A DNA stretch of 64,000 nt from Bifidobacterium minimum (GTDB lineage Bacteria; Actinomycetota; Actinomycetes; Actinomycetales; Bifidobacteriaceae), in contig NZ_JGZD01000009.1 in the NCBI RefSeq assembly GCF_000741645.1, positions 558,001 to 622,000 of the forward strand. Reading direction: 5' to 3'. Of this stretch, positions 38,057-47,496 are shown in pieces; the first letter of the stretch is position 1; every line of letters starts with the position of its first letter. The position numbers and the translations under genes are program-made. The notes below the pieces were generated by a model. It saw nothing but the letters and a program-made list of their open reading frames with translations. It did no database searches and had not been told where the DNA came from.

Positions 38057-39336
38057 GCTCACATGAGGGGCCGTACTTCGGACGTTTCGGCGGGAGATAC
38101 GTTCCCGAGGCCCTTGTCGGGGCTTTGGACGAGTTGGAGCATGTCTACGACGAGGCCAAAAGGGATCCCGATTTCCATCGCGAGTTCGCGGATCTGAGCA
38201 GGCGATACGTCGGGCGCCCCTCCCCGCTGACCGAGGCGCCTCGGTTCGCCGAACGGGTGAACGACAGGGCCGGCATCCATGCGCGGGTGTTCCTCAAGCG
38301 CGAGGATCTCAACCATACCGGCGCGCATAAGATCAACAACGCGCTGGGGCAGGCTCTTCTGGTCAGGAGGATGGGCAAGCACAGGGTCATCGCCGAGACC
38401 GGGGCAGGCCAGCATGGCGTGGCGACGGCGACGGTGTGCGCGCTTATGGGGCTGAAGTGCCGGATATACATGGGGCAGATCGATGCTCGCAGGCAGGCCC
38501 TGAACGTCGCCAGAATGAGGCTGCTTGGGGCCGAGGTCGTCGAGGTCACCCAGGGGACGAGGATACTCAAGGACGCCATCAACGAGGCGCTTCGAGATTG
38601 GGTGACGAACGTCGAGGACACCCACTACCTTCTGGGAACCGTGGCCGGGCCGCATCCCTTCCCCACCATGGTGAGGGATTTCCAGAAGGTCATCGGCGAA
38701 GAGGTCCAGCATCAGCTTCGTGAGGACTATGGCATCGACCATCCCGATGCGATCTGCGCGTGCGTCGGCGGCGGCTCCAACGCCATCGGCGTCATGAACG
38801 CCTTCCTCGATGATCCGCGCGTCAGTCTGTATGGGTTCGAGGCCGGAGGACACGGTCCCGAATCCGGAGAGCATGCGATTCGCTTCGCTCCGGGGACGGG
38901 CCGGCTTGGTGTCTTCCAGGGGACGAAGTCCTATCTGCTCGAGAACGACGAGGGACAGACGCGGGATACCTATTCGATCTCCGCGGGACTGGATTACGCC
39001 TCCGTGGGACCCGAGCACGCATGGCTCAAGGAGCTGGGACGGGTGAGATACTCATGGGCCACCGATGACGAAGCCATGTCGGCTTTCAAGGACCTCTGCG
39101 AGACCGAGGGAATCATCCCCGCGATAGAAAGCGCCCATGCCGTGGCGGGAGCGTACAAGGCCGCGGCGGATCTGCGCGAGCGGGGCATCACCGAACCCGT
39201 GATGATCGTCAACATCTCGGGCCGGGGTGACAAGGACGTGGCGACTGCGGGTCGGTGGTTCGGGTATCTCACGGACGACCAGAGCCGTGCGCTTGACGCC
39301 AACGGCGCCCACGGAACCAGCGTCGAGGGGGAATGA
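38047..39336 (+). CDS. trpB: Tryptophan synthase beta chain
   Basis: PLP enzyme that condenses indole and serine. Motifs: [20 protein letters not shown], the PLP lysine in [25 protein letters not shown], and the phosphate-binding GGGSNAIG. 429 residues from ATG 38047; GTG 38041 or 37999 inside trpC are possible. It overlaps trpC and is followed four bases later by trpA. Confidence 0.95.
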   Translation: MPLSSHEGPYFGRFGGRYVPEALVGALDELEHVYDEAKRDPDFHREFADLSRRYVGRPSPLTEAPRFAERVNDRAGIHARVFLKREDLNHTGAHKINNALGQALLVRRMGKHRVIAETGAGQHGVATATVCALMGLKCRIYMGQIDARRQALNVARMRLLGAEVVEVTQGTRILKDAINEALRDWVTNVEDTHYLLGTVAGPHPFPTMVRDFQKVIGEEVQHQLREDYGIDHPDAICACVGGGSNAIGVMNAFLDDPRVSLYGFEAGGHGPESGEHAIRFAPGTGRLGVFQGTKSYLLENDEGQTRDTYSISAGLDYASVGPEHAWLKELGRVRYSWATDDEAMSAFKDLCETEGIIPAIESAHAVAGAYKAAADLRERGITEPVMIVNISGRGDKDVATAGRWFGYLTDDQSRALDANGAHGTSVEGE

Positions 39337-39340
39337 GGCA

Positions 39341-40213
39341 ATGATGGATTCGACAGTGACGACTTCGGGACAGCCTCTGGGTATGAGTCATAGGCCTAGC
39401 GCCATGGGAGAGCTGTTCTCACGGCTGGATGGGGAGAACCGTCCGGCCTTCATCGGATACCTTCCCTACGGCTTCCCCGATCCGCAGACCTCACTCGAGG
39501 CATTCAGGATCATGGTGGAGAACGGTGTGGATGCGGTCGAGATCGGCCTGCCATACTCCGATCCCGTTATGGACGGTCCCGTCATCCAGGCCGCCGCCCA
39601 GACCGCCATCGAGTCGGGCGAGAGGATGTCCGGCGTCTTCGACGCGGTGCGCGTGGTGGCCGCGGCGGGTGCCGTGCCATTGGTCATGAGCTACTGGAAT
39701 CTGATCATGAACTACGGCGTCGAGCGCTTCGCGGATGATTTCGAACATGCCGGCGGCGCGGGGCTCATCACCCCGGATCTCATTCCCGACGAGGCGGACG
39801 AATGGGTCGAGGCCTCGCAGAGGCATGGACTCGATCGGATCTTTCTGGTATCGCCGGACTCCACGGACGACCGGCTCGCCTTGGCGGCTCATGCATCCCG
39901 CGGATTCGTATATGCGGCCTCCCGTATGGGGGTCACGGGCGAAAGGGCGACGTTGTCCAGTTCGCCGGAACGACTTGTGGAACGAACCAGGCAGTCCGGC
40001 GCGGAACGCGTATGCGTCGGAATCGGCGTGTCGACCGCGAGCCAGGCGGCGCAGGTCGGCGGCTATGCGGACGGCGTCATCGTCGGCTCGGCGCTGGTCC
40101 ACACGCTTTTCGACGCGGATGGCGGTAAGGTGGGTGTTGCGCCCGACCGGCTGGACAGGCTGGCACGGACGACACGCGACATCGCTCGTGGGGTGCGCTC
40201 CGCACGGTCCTAG
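39341..40213 (+). CDS. trpA: Tryptophan synthase alpha chain
   Basis: Cleaves indole glycerol phosphate to indole. Catalytic residues: E in VDAVEIGLPYSDPVMDGPVI (with the aspartate of PYSDP). Further motifs YWNLIMNYGVERFADD, GLITPDLIPDEADEW, and VGIGVSTASQA plus DGVIVGSALV. About 25 extra residues precede the usual start; ATG 39341, 39344 or a later ATG may be used. 290 residues. Confidence 0.94.
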   Translation: MMDSTVTTSGQPLGMSHRPSAMGELFSRLDGENRPAFIGYLPYGFPDPQTSLEAFRIMVENGVDAVEIGLPYSDPVMDGPVIQAAAQTAIESGERMSGVFDAVRVVAAAGAVPLVMSYWNLIMNYGVERFADDFEHAGGAGLITPDLIPDEADEWVEASQRHGLDRIFLVSPDSTDDRLALAAHASRGFVYAASRMGVTGERATLSSSPERLVERTRQSGAERVCVGIGVSTASQAAQVGGYADGVIVGSALVHTLFDADGGKVGVAPDRLDRLARTTRDIARGVRSARS

Positions 40214-40287
40214 TCCTATGAGGACGTGGGCGAACGGGCGCCACGACGGGGACGCGCAGGGTCATCAACGGAAAGGCTGCTTGGCAC

Positions 40288-41178
40288 ATGACATTGGCGT
40301 ACATCCCCTCACCATCGATATCGCAGTTCACCATCGGACCCGTGACCATTCACATCTACGCCTTGTGCATGCTGGCGGGGATCGTCGCCGCCGTGGCCAT
40401 CACGTCGAGGAGATGGTCTCGTCATGGCGGTGATTTCGACCAGATACTGGACATAGCGCTATGCGCGGTTCCGGCGGGCATCATAGGCGCACGGATCTAC
40501 CACATCATCACCACGCCTGAACGATTCTTCGGTCCCGACGGCGATTGGGTCGAGATGTTCCGCATATGGCACGGCGGACTGGGCATCTGGGGTGCGATCC
40601 TGCTGGGTGGATTGGCAGCGTGGGGATGGTGCCGGCACAAGCATTATCCTGTGGATCTGCTCGTTGACAGCGTCGCTCCGGCGCTGCTCGTGGCGCAGGC
40701 CATAGGCCGTCTGGGGAACTGGTTCAATCAGGAGCTTTACGGCGCCCCCACCACCCTTCCCTGGGGTCTGAAGCTCAACACGGCGGGAACGGCCATCGGA
40801 TCGGGGGAGAAGTGCTACAGCGGGACGACCTGCCCGACGGGCACGCTGTTCCAGCCCACGTTCCTGTACGAGATGATCTGGAACCTCATCGGCGCCGCGC
40901 TGCTTGTCTGGCTGGGACGGCGCGCCGCGGCGTATCTGAAGGCCGGATCGCTTTTTACCGTGTACGTCATGTGGTACACCCTCGGACGCGGATGGATCGA
41001 GACGCTCCGGATCGACTATGCCCATGAGTTTCTGGGTGTGCGGATCAACGTCTGGGTGGCGATGATGGTTTTCGTGCTGGGCGCCATAGCCTTCATCGTG
41101 GTCCAGCGCATCGGCGCGACGGTGGAGTCGTCGGAGGCGCGGCTGAGGGCCGTCACCGCGACGGAGGTCCGTGACTGA
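40288..41178 (+). CDS. lgt: Phosphatidylglycerol--prolipoprotein diacylglyceryl transferase
   Basis: Membrane enzyme that transfers diacylglycerol to the lipobox cysteine of prolipoproteins, such as those at 14681 and 20443. Seven helices; the signature GRLGNWFNQELYGAPT and the IWHGGLGIWGAIL segment carry the catalytic histidine and arginine region. 296 residues. GGAAAGG precedes ATG 40288. It directly follows trpA. Confidence 0.93.
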   Translation: MTLAYIPSPSISQFTIGPVTIHIYALCMLAGIVAAVAITSRRWSRHGGDFDQILDIALCAVPAGIIGARIYHIITTPERFFGPDGDWVEMFRIWHGGLGIWGAILLGGLAAWGWCRHKHYPVDLLVDSVAPALLVAQAIGRLGNWFNQELYGAPTTLPWGLKLNTAGTAIGSGEKCYSGTTCPTGTLFQPTFLYEMIWNLIGAALLVWLGRRAAAYLKAGSLFTVYVMWYTLGRGWIETLRIDYAHEFLGVRINVWVAMMVFVLGAIAFIVVQRIGATVESSEARLRAVTATEVRD

Positions 41179-41213
41179 TGCCGTCCCCGTACCCGTCGGT
41201 CTGTCGCACTTCA

Positions 41214-41219
41214 TAGAAT
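41214..41219 (+). promoter_or_regulatory. -10 element for leaderless rpe transcript
   Basis: TAGAAT ends exactly 7 bases before ATG 41227; no ribosome binding site lies between. Confidence 0.6.
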
Positions 41220-41226
41220 GGGCATC

Positions 41227-41892
41227 ATGACAATTCGAATCGCACCCAGCATACTCTCGGCTGATTTCTGCAATCTTCAGCGCGACCTTGACGCCATCGC
41301 CACCGCCGATCTGGTCCACGTCGACGTGATGGACCATCATTTCGTCCCGAACCTCACCCTGGGGGAGCCGATCGTCAAACGCATCTGCGAGGTCACCGAT
41401 CTTCCGGTCGACGTGCATCTCATGATCGAGGATCCCGACAGATGGGCCCCCGAGTACGCGCGTCTCGGCGCCGCGTCCGTGAGCTTCCACATGGGCGCCG
41501 CCCATGCCCCCGTCAGACTTGCCCGTCAACTGCACGATATGGGATGCAAGGCCTGCTTCGCGGTGCGTCCTGCGGAGCCGGTCGAACCGATTTTCGACAT
41601 CCTCGACGAGTTCGACATGATCCTCGTCATGACGGTTGAGCCCGGTTTCGGCGGTCAGAAGTTCCTGGACAACCAGATGGGCAAGGTCCGCCGGCTTCGT
41701 GACGAGATCACGCGACGCGGACTGTCCACCAGCATCCAGGTGGACGGCGGGGTGAGCGCGTCCACGGCGTCCGTCGTGGCTCAGGCGGGGGCGGATGTTC
41801 TCGTGGCGGGTTCCGCCGTGTACGGCTCCGGAGATCCCCGGACGGCCATAGCGGACATACGTCGGACCGCGCAGGCGGCGTATCGCGCATGA
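41227..41892 (+). CDS. rpe: Ribulose-phosphate 3-epimerase
   Basis: Interconverts ribulose 5-phosphate and xylulose 5-phosphate; in bifidobacteria it supplies the phosphoketolase route. Motifs: [13 protein letters not shown], the metal-site [39 protein letters not shown] and VDGGVSAST. 221 residues. ATG 41227 is preferred over ATG 41218 because 41218 lies inside the -10 hexamer. Confidence 0.95.
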   Translation: MTIRIAPSILSADFCNLQRDLDAIATADLVHVDVMDHHFVPNLTLGEPIVKRICEVTDLPVDVHLMIEDPDRWAPEYARLGAASVSFHMGAAHAPVRLARQLHDMGCKACFAVRPAEPVEPIFDILDEFDMILVMTVEPGFGGQKFLDNQMGKVRRLRDEITRRGLSTSIQVDGGVSASTASVVAQAGADVLVAGSAVYGSGDPRTAIADIRRTAQAAYRA

Positions 41893-41926
41893 CCGGGACA
41901 TTGACCACCATACGAAAGGTGACGGA

Positions 41927-42190
41927 ATGAAGACCTTTGAATCGTTGTTCGCGGAGCTGAGCGAGAAGGCGTCTCGGCAGGATCCGGAGTCCCTGACGGT
42001 CGGCGAGCTCGCCAAGGGGACCCACTTCATCGGCAAGAAAATCGTCGAGGAGGCGGGGGAGACGTGGATCGCCGCCGAATACGAAGGCGCCGACCGCACG
42101 GCCGAGGAGATGAGCCAGCTGATCTATCATCTTCAGGTCATGATGATCGACCGTGGCATCACGATGGAAGACGTCTACAGGAATCTGTAG
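41927..42190 (+). CDS. hisE: Phosphoribosyl-ATP pyrophosphatase
   Basis: Second step of histidine synthesis. MazG-like helical protein, 87 residues, with [16 protein letters not shown] (metal-binding EExxE) and [13 protein letters not shown]. Binding site GAAAGGTGACGG before ATG 41927. Together with hisG it forms a pair separated from hisF and hisI by the trp and lgt genes. Confidence 0.94.
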   Translation: MKTFESLFAELSEKASRQDPESLTVGELAKGTHFIGKKIVEEAGETWIAAEYEGADRTAEEMSQLIYHLQVMMIDRGITMEDVYRNL

Positions 42191-42248
42191 GCGCAGGGAA
42201 CAAAGGGAATATGAGCGCGGGCTCAGGTAGGGATGCGAGGAGAGAAGA

Positions 42249-43100
42249 ATGCTGAGAATCGCCGTACCGAACAAGGGCATGCTGTCGGAGCCGGCGTGGT
42301 CGATGCTCGGGGAGGCCGGCTACCGTTTGCGCAGCAACCCCCGTCAACTGGTCGTCCATGATGAGGACAACGACGTCGAGCTGTTCTATCTGCGTCCGTT
42401 GGACATCGCGGTCTATGTGGGTCGCGGGACCATCGACGTGGGGATCACGGGACGCGATCTTCTGCTGAATTCGGGGACGACCGCACTGGAACAGATGCCG
42501 TTGGGGTTCGGAGCGTCGACCTTCCGCTTCGCCGCTCCCGCCGACTCGTCCATCAGCACCATGGAGGATATCGACGGCAAGCGCGTCGCCAGCTCATATG
42601 ACCGTCTCGTCGACGATTATCTGGCCGCCCATGGCGTCCACGCCGACATCATCCATCTTGACGGGGCGGTGGAGTCGTCGGTGCAGCTCGGCGTCGCCGA
42701 CCTCATCGCCGATGTGGTGTCCACGGGCACCACTCTGCGCAATGCGGGTCTGCGCGTATTCGGCGATCCCATTCTGCGTTCGGAGGCGATTATGATTCGT
42801 TCGCCGCGTCTTGGTTCGGACGACGACCGTCTGGTGATCCTGCAAAGGCGTCTTCAGGGCGTTCTGACCGCCCAGAGGTACGTCATCATGGATTACGACA
42901 TACCGGTGTCCAAGGTGTCCGAGGCCGTCGCGGTGACACCCGGTTTCGAGAGCCCGACGATTTCGCCGCTGCATGACAAGCAATGGTCCGCGGTCCGCGT
43001 GATGGTCCCCAGGGACAGAGTCAACCTGCTGATGGACAGACTGTATGATGTCGGCGCGCGTGGGATCATCGTCACCGCGCTTCAGGCGTCAAGGATCTGA
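42249..43100 (+). CDS. hisG: ATP phosphoribosyltransferase, long form
   Basis: First, feedback-controlled step of histidine synthesis. The catalytic domain reads [32 protein letters not shown], and the PRPP loop [14 protein letters not shown]. About 75 C-terminal residues form the regulatory ACT-like domain of the long form (ending [20 protein letters not shown]), so histidine inhibition is expected and HisZ is not needed. 283 residues. AGGAGAGAAG precedes the ATG. Confidence 0.95.
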   Translation: MLRIAVPNKGMLSEPAWSMLGEAGYRLRSNPRQLVVHDEDNDVELFYLRPLDIAVYVGRGTIDVGITGRDLLLNSGTTALEQMPLGFGASTFRFAAPADSSISTMEDIDGKRVASSYDRLVDDYLAAHGVHADIIHLDGAVESSVQLGVADLIADVVSTGTTLRNAGLRVFGDPILRSEAIMIRSPRLGSDDDRLVILQRRLQGVLTAQRYVIMDYDIPVSKVSEAVAVTPGFESPTISPLHDKQWSAVRVMVPRDRVNLLMDRLYDVGARGIIVTALQASRI

Positions 43101-43108
43101 TCAGCGCG

Positions 43109-43714
43109 ATGCGTGGTGGAAGCAGCGACAAGGGAAACGGGTATGGCTCGGAGCCCCGGGACATCTATCTGACCATCCCCAATCTCATCAGCATCCTGCG
43201 GATCATGTCCATACCCTTCATCGCGGCGCTGATAGCGAAGCATGACATGATTCCGGCGCTGGTCGTGATGGGGATATCCGCCGCATCCGATGGCGTGGAT
43301 GGGATCATCGCGCGTTCGTTCGACCAGGTCAGCCGCATCGGACAGATTCTCGATCCGGTGGCCGATCGCCTGCTGATATTCTGCAGCATTCTCGCACTCG
43401 GCCTCGCGGGGATCATACCGTGGTGGATGCTTCTGGTCGTGGGACTGCGCGATTGCCTGATGGCCGTCGAGATCCTTGTTCTGGCGCAGCATGACTATGG
43501 TCCCCTTCCCGTCCATTTCGTGGGGAAAACGGGGACGGCGCTGTTGATGACGTCCATCGTCACGCTTATCGTCGCCGATATGCTGGTCGGCGTCAGCGGT
43601 CTGGTGCTGCGGACGATAGCCCTCGCCGTGTTCATCTGGGGGATAGCGCTCTACTGGCTCGCGGGGGTCCTCTACGCCTGGCAGGGCGTCACCCTCATAA
43701 AGTGCCGGGGTTGA
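43109..43714 (+). CDS. pgsA: CDP-alcohol phosphatidyltransferase (PgsA-like)
   Basis: Membrane enzyme of phospholipid head-group synthesis using CDP-diacylglycerol. The CDP-OH-P motif is complete: DGVDGIIARSFDQVSRIGQI then LDPVADR. Five or six helices, 201 residues. The sequence fits phosphatidylglycerophosphate synthase or cardiolipin synthase; the substrate cannot be settled by eye. It starts 8 bases after hisG and ends 4 before the DUF881 gene, so it is probably cotranscribed with both. Confidence 0.8.
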   Translation: MRGGSSDKGNGYGSEPRDIYLTIPNLISILRIMSIPFIAALIAKHDMIPALVVMGISAASDGVDGIIARSFDQVSRIGQILDPVADRLLIFCSILALGLAGIIPWWMLLVVGLRDCLMAVEILVLAQHDYGPLPVHFVGKTGTALLMTSIVTLIVADMLVGVSGLVLRTIALAVFIWGIALYWLAGVLYAWQGVTLIKCRG

Positions 43715-43718
43715 TGTT

Positions 43719-44690
43719 ATGGAACGTGACGGCGGTCCGGAACCCATCAGTCTTCCTGTCGAGCCCGACAGGGCCCTGCTGAGGCGCCGGGCCGTTTTCT
43801 CGCGTCAGGCGTGGGGGCTGGGGCCCCACCATGTTTCCGGTCCGGACACGGCGGGTGGCCGTTCCCCGGTTCCCCGGCGCCATGCGCGGGACTCATCTCT
43901 GCGGCTTATCGACGATCTGACGAACCGCTCGGTGGATCCGATGTTCGTCGATTCCCTGCTCGCGCCCGCGGCACGCCCACCCCTGACCGTATGGTTGACT
44001 CGGACGGTCGTATTCCTCATATGCGTCGGCGTGGGACTGTTCGGCAGCGCCTTCGTGCGTCAGCTGAACACGGATCCGCGAAAGGAGGTCAGAATGAGTC
44101 TGGCCGCGGAGCTCGAGCAGCAGACGGACACCCTCAATGGCCTTGACACCGAGGTCTCGCAGCTGAGATCACGCGTGGACAGCCAGTCCAAGAAACTGGG
44201 TAGCAACCAGCAGGACGAGACGCTGACCGAGGACGAGCTGGTCAACGGGCTCGTTCCCGTCACGGGGAAGGGCATCACCCTGACCATAGCCAATCCGCTT
44301 GCCGCGGCCGATGATGGCGCATCCACGCGAGTAGGAACCTCGCAGCTCAGAGTCGTCACCGACTCGGATCTGCAGACCTTCGTGTCCATCCTGTGGCAGG
44401 CCGGAGCCGAGGCGATATCCATCAACGGATACCGGATCGGAGTCCAGACGTCGGTGCGCACCGCCGGGCAGACCATCCTCGTCGGGGTCAACGGGGTGCA
44501 GAGTCCCTATAGGATCGAGGCCATCGGCAATCCCTCGACTCTGGCGTCCGCCGTCAGCTCCAGCACGCAGCACGATTTGTATGCGGCTTTTGCGAAGGCC
44601 GGCATTACGCCGCATGTGGACAAGTCATCATCGCTTACCATGGACGCTGCGGGCTTCGGTGACGTCACCTTTGCCACGAGGAGGGACTAA
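43719..44690 (+). CDS. DUF881 family membrane-anchored protein (first copy)
   Basis: About 90 cytoplasmic residues (R-rich), one membrane helix (LTVWLTRTVVFLICVGVGLF), a short coiled coil (ELEQQTDTLNGLDTEVSQLR) and an extracytoplasmic DUF881 domain (VPVTGKGITLTIAN, LWQAGAEAISINGYRI, SPYRIEAIGNPSTL). 323 residues. The family resembles B. subtilis YlxW/YlxX, which sit next to division genes; function is unknown. The stop overlaps the next ATG. Confidence 0.85.
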   Translation: MERDGGPEPISLPVEPDRALLRRRAVFSRQAWGLGPHHVSGPDTAGGRSPVPRRHARDSSLRLIDDLTNRSVDPMFVDSLLAPAARPPLTVWLTRTVVFLICVGVGLFGSAFVRQLNTDPRKEVRMSLAAELEQQTDTLNGLDTEVSQLRSRVDSQSKKLGSNQQDETLTEDELVNGLVPVTGKGITLTIANPLAAADDGASTRVGTSQLRVVTDSDLQTFVSILWQAGAEAISINGYRIGVQTSVRTAGQTILVGVNGVQSPYRIEAIGNPSTLASAVSSSTQHDLYAAFAKAGITPHVDKSSSLTMDAAGFGDVTFATRRD

Positions 44691-45022
44691 TGGCCGCTGT
44701 ACTGGGACTGATCATAGGAATCGTTCTCGGCATATTCGTGCGTCCGGATATCCCCGTCCTTCTGCAGCCGTATCTTCCGATCATGGTCGTCGCCGCGATC
44801 GACGCGCTTCTGGGCGCCGGGCGCGCCTATTTCGAACGCAGCTTCTCCGACAAGGTCTTCGTGATCTCCTTCGTCTCCAATGTGATCACGGCGGCGCTGC
44901 TGGTTCTCCTCGGAAACCAGCTTGGCGTGGGATCCCAGCTGCAGACGGCCGTGATCGTCGTGCTCGGCATCAGGATCTTCTCCAACGTGTCGGCCCTCCG
45001 TCGCTTCATCTTCCACGGGTGA
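44690..45022 (+). CDS. sbp: Small basic protein (DUF1290)
   Basis: Three hydrophobic helices in 110 residues, beginning VLGLIIGIVLGIFVRPDIPV and ending LGIRIFSNVSALRRFIFHG. This is the Sbp/YlxW-neighbour family, always found beside DUF881 genes. ATG 44690 shares one base with the stop of the first DUF881 gene. Function unknown; the neighbourhood points to envelope or division. Confidence 0.85.
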   Translation: MAAVLGLIIGIVLGIFVRPDIPVLLQPYLPIMVVAAIDALLGAGRAYFERSFSDKVFVISFVSNVITAALLVLLGNQLGVGSQLQTAVIVVLGIRIFSNVSALRRFIFHG

Positions 45023-45028
45023 CCTGCG

Positions 45029-45856
45029 ATGAAGCATAATCGATCCCAACCGGATGACGTCATACGCGATGAGTCGCGACGCCGCGAGCACGACGCCGAG
45101 AACGACAGCACCCAGACCGGTTCGTTCCCCGTCATCAGGCGACGCAGAAGGATCCCGTCGATCGGCGATTCCTCCGTGGGCGGCAGACTTCTGACGAGTC
45201 TGCTCATCATGGTGCTCTGTGCCATGCTGGGATTCGGATATGCCATACAGCTCAACAATGAGACCTCGACCTACGAGACGATGAGCGAGGAGGAGCTTAC
45301 GCGGCTGATCACCGAGACGAGCACCCAGATACAGAATCTGGAGCAGCGTAAAATCGAGCTCAACACCCAGCTCCAATCACTGAAGGCCGCCGTCGACAAG
45401 CAGAAGGAGGCCGAGAAGATCGCCAAGCAGAACGAGGAGACGAACGGTATCCTTTCGGGGCGTCTTGCCGCGAAGGGGAAGGGCGTCGTCATCACCATCA
45501 AGCAGGGGAGCAAAGCCTCGATCGATGCCGCCACCATGTTCCAGCTGATCGAGGAGCTGCGCAATGCGGGCGCCGAGGTCATGGCCTTCAACAGCGTGAG
45601 GATCGTCACCTCGTCCTATGTCGCGGACACGGACGACGGACTGGAGTGCGACGGCATCCTCCTGACGACGCCGTATGTCATACGGGCGATCGGCGATCCG
45701 CAGAACCTCCAGAATGCGGTGAGCATAGCCGGGGGAGTGGGATCCCGTCTGGAGGTCAAATTCGGCGCCACGGTCAAGGTGACCTCATCCTCCAGCGTCG
45801 TCATCGACGAGATTCGGCAGAGCCGCCAATTCACGTATGCGAAGACTGTAGAATAG
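45029..45856 (+). CDS. DUF881 family membrane-anchored protein (second copy)
   Basis: Charged N-terminus, membrane helix (LLTSLLIMVLCAMLGFGYAI), a clear coiled coil (LIQ-type: ITETSTQIQNLEQRKIELNT and LKAAVDKQKEAEKIAKQNEE) and the DUF881 domain (GVVITIKQGS, IEELRNAGAEVMAFNSVRI, TPYVIRAIGDPQNLQNAV). 275 residues. Its last codons and stop overlap the -10 hexamer of the FHA gene. Confidence 0.85.
   Translation: MKHNRSQPDDVIRDESRRREHDAENDSTQTGSFPVIRRRRRIPSIGDSSVGGRLLTSLLIMVLCAMLGFGYAIQLNNETSTYETMSEEELTRLITETSTQIQNLEQRKIELNTQLQSLKAAVDKQKEAEKIAKQNEETNGILSGRLAAKGKGVVITIKQGSKASIDAATMFQLIEELRNAGAEVMAFNSVRIVTSSYVADTDDGLECDGILLTTPYVIRAIGDPQNLQNAVSIAGGVGSRLEVKFGATVKVTSSSSVVIDEIRQSRQFTYAKTVE
45849..45854 (+). 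promoter_or_regulatory. -10 element for leaderless FHA-gene transcript, inside the DUF881 gene end
   Basis: TAGAAT covers the final codons of the preceding gene and ends 7 bases before ATG 45862. No ribosome binding site. Confidence 0.55.
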
Positions 45857-45861
45857 TGCGC

Positions 45862-46299
45862 ATGACAGATCCCATTCCTTCAGCTGGTGAAACCACGATA
45901 ATCGGTATGCCTGCGATAACCATTCCCGTGACGATGACGGGGGACAGGCCGTTGACGGCAGAGGATATTGACACGATATCCCGTCTGGCGCCGGGAACGG
46001 GTCTGTTGATCTCGACCCGTGGCGCGGTGTCGGGATCGCGGTATCTTCTGGATCAGGACGAGACCACGGTGGGGCGTGATCCCCATGCCGACATTCTTCT
46101 GGATGATTCCACCGTCTCCCGGGCCCACGCGGTGTTCAGACGTGTGGGAGACGCGTTCACAGTCTCCGATTCGGGAAGCCTCAATGGGACCTACGTCAAC
46201 CGCCATAGGGTCGACGTCCGGGAGCTGCACAATGGTGACGAGATCATGATCGGCAAATTTCGACTCGTTTTCTTCACACAATCGAAACCCGCGCGCTGA
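45862..46299 (+). CDS. FHA domain protein, GarA/OdhI-like
   Basis: Small phosphothreonine-binding protein, 145 residues. The FHA core is complete: GRDPHADILL (GR 71-72), SRAH (86-89) and NGTYVN (108-113). An N-terminal ETT (E10-T12) resembles the ETT motif by which PknB/PknG phosphorylate GarA and OdhI, which then switch 2-oxoglutarate metabolism. The shape and the FtsR neighbour match the garA/odhI locus of other actinobacteria, but bifidobacteria lack the 2-oxoglutarate dehydrogenase target, so the partner here is unknown. Confidence 0.82.
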   Translation: MTDPIPSAGETTIIGMPAITIPVTMTGDRPLTAEDIDTISRLAPGTGLLISTRGAVSGSRYLLDQDETTVGRDPHADILLDDSTVSRAHAVFRRVGDAFTVSDSGSLNGTYVNRHRVDVRELHNGDEIMIGKFRLVFFTQSKPAR

Positions 46300-46403
46300 C
46301 GCGTTTTGAAGCGTTAGCCATTATCGTGGATGTGACGGGCCTGTTCCCGATGCCACGGGATTCGTCCGCCGACTCCGCTCACAACACACAGGAAGTTCCA
46401 TTG

Positions 46404-47078
46404 ATGTCCAAGTCACGCCATGCCACGACGAATCACACGAATCCGGATCTGAGACTGCACATCCCTCTCGACCAACGCGACGATCTGTCAGGAGACGACG
46501 CCGTGCAGGGGGAGCTGTTCTCAGGAACCGTTGAGGATGAGAGACCCACGAGGGGATACCGTGGAACCGTGGCGTCCAAGGCCGCCGGCATAACCTACCG
46601 CCAGCTCGACTACTGGGCGAGGAAACGCATTCTGGAGCCGTCGATCACTCCGTCGCATGGATCCGGCTCCAGGCGGTTGTACTCCTTCAAGGACGTCGTC
46701 ATCCTTGCGGTCTCCAAACGGCTTCTGGATGCCGGAATCAACCTTCAGAACGTCACCGCGGCTATCGGTTTCCTATCGCAGAGGACCGTCGATGAGCTGG
46801 GACGCATCACCATCATGTGCGACGGGCAGCGCGTCCATGAATGCGTTTCCGGTGGGGATATGGTGGATTTCCTCGGTACCGGGGCCGCCGTCTTCGCCGT
46901 GTCGGTGGGGTCGTTGTGGAACCAGATCCGTGTGGCGTTGCAGGATGAGGACTACGTCGATCTGAGTAGCGCCCCTCAGGCGACGGTGGGCGTGGCACCG
47001 CGGCCGGTGGACCAGTTGGCCGAGGTCCGCATGCGTCGCGAGCTTGCCGCCCGTCATGCGGCTCGTGAGGCCGCCTGA
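46404..47078 (+). CDS. ftsR: MerR-type regulator, FtsR-like
   Basis: DNA-binding protein, 224 residues, with a central MerR helix-turn-helix: SKAAGITYRQLDYWARKRIL then YSFKDVVILAVSKRLLDAGI. The gene order FHA protein then this MerR protein matches odhI-ftsR of corynebacteria, where FtsR activates ftsZ. ATG 46404 follows AGGAAG; a GTG at 46326 opens the same frame. The protein ends in an R/A-rich tail. Confidence 0.8.
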   Translation: MSKSRHATTNHTNPDLRLHIPLDQRDDLSGDDAVQGELFSGTVEDERPTRGYRGTVASKAAGITYRQLDYWARKRILEPSITPSHGSGSRRLYSFKDVVILAVSKRLLDAGINLQNVTAAIGFLSQRTVDELGRITIMCDGQRVHECVSGGDMVDFLGTGAAVFAVSVGSLWNQIRVALQDEDYVDLSSAPQATVGVAPRPVDQLAEVRMRRELAARHAAREAA

Positions 47079-47094
47079 GGACGGCATCGACCGT

Positions 47095-47496
47095 ATGAGC
47101 GTGGTGATGGCTTTTCTGCCGTTGGGATTATGGATATTCGGCTTCACCTCCGGACTTGCCGTCGGCGCGTTCTGCGTCGTCGCGGGTGCCGTTTCGCCGT
47201 CCGCTCGTTCGCGGATCAGCGAAGTGCGTCCCGTGCCGTGGGCGATGGTGCTGCTGCATCTCGTCTCGGCGATCGTCTTCGCCTCGTCGTATGCCGTGTA
47301 TCTTCTTGTCCGTCCGGACCTATCGGCGGACGTTGACGCGTGGTATCGATCGGTCGGACTGGTCTCGGCCTGCGTGGCGGTTGCCGCGGTCGGAATACAA
47401 CTGGCGCTTCTCTATGTGCATGCGGTTCATGCGATGCATGGTGAGATGGACCGACGCCTGCATCCGAAGGGTACCGATCCTTCACGTCGCCGATGA
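47095..47496 (+). CDS. Small three-helix membrane protein of unknown function
   Basis: 133 residues with three hydrophobic segments (FLPLGLWIFGFTSGLAVGAF, PWAMVLLHLVSAIVFASSYA and LVSACVAVAAVGIQLALLYV) and a charged C-terminus. No family recognised. ATG 47095 is chosen because it opens just before the first helix; the frame continues to a TTG at 47044. It lies 16 bases after ftsR and is probably cotranscribed. Confidence 0.6.
   Translation: MSVVMAFLPLGLWIFGFTSGLAVGAFCVVAGAVSPSARSRISEVRPVPWAMVLLHLVSAIVFASSYAVYLLVRPDLSADVDAWYRSVGLVSACVAVAAVGIQLALLYVHAVHAMHGEMDRRLHPKGTDPSRRR

Noticed and set aside
40459..42099. Open frame of 546 codons on the minus strand
   Set aside because: Antisense to lgt, rpe and hisE, all well supported by conserved motifs.
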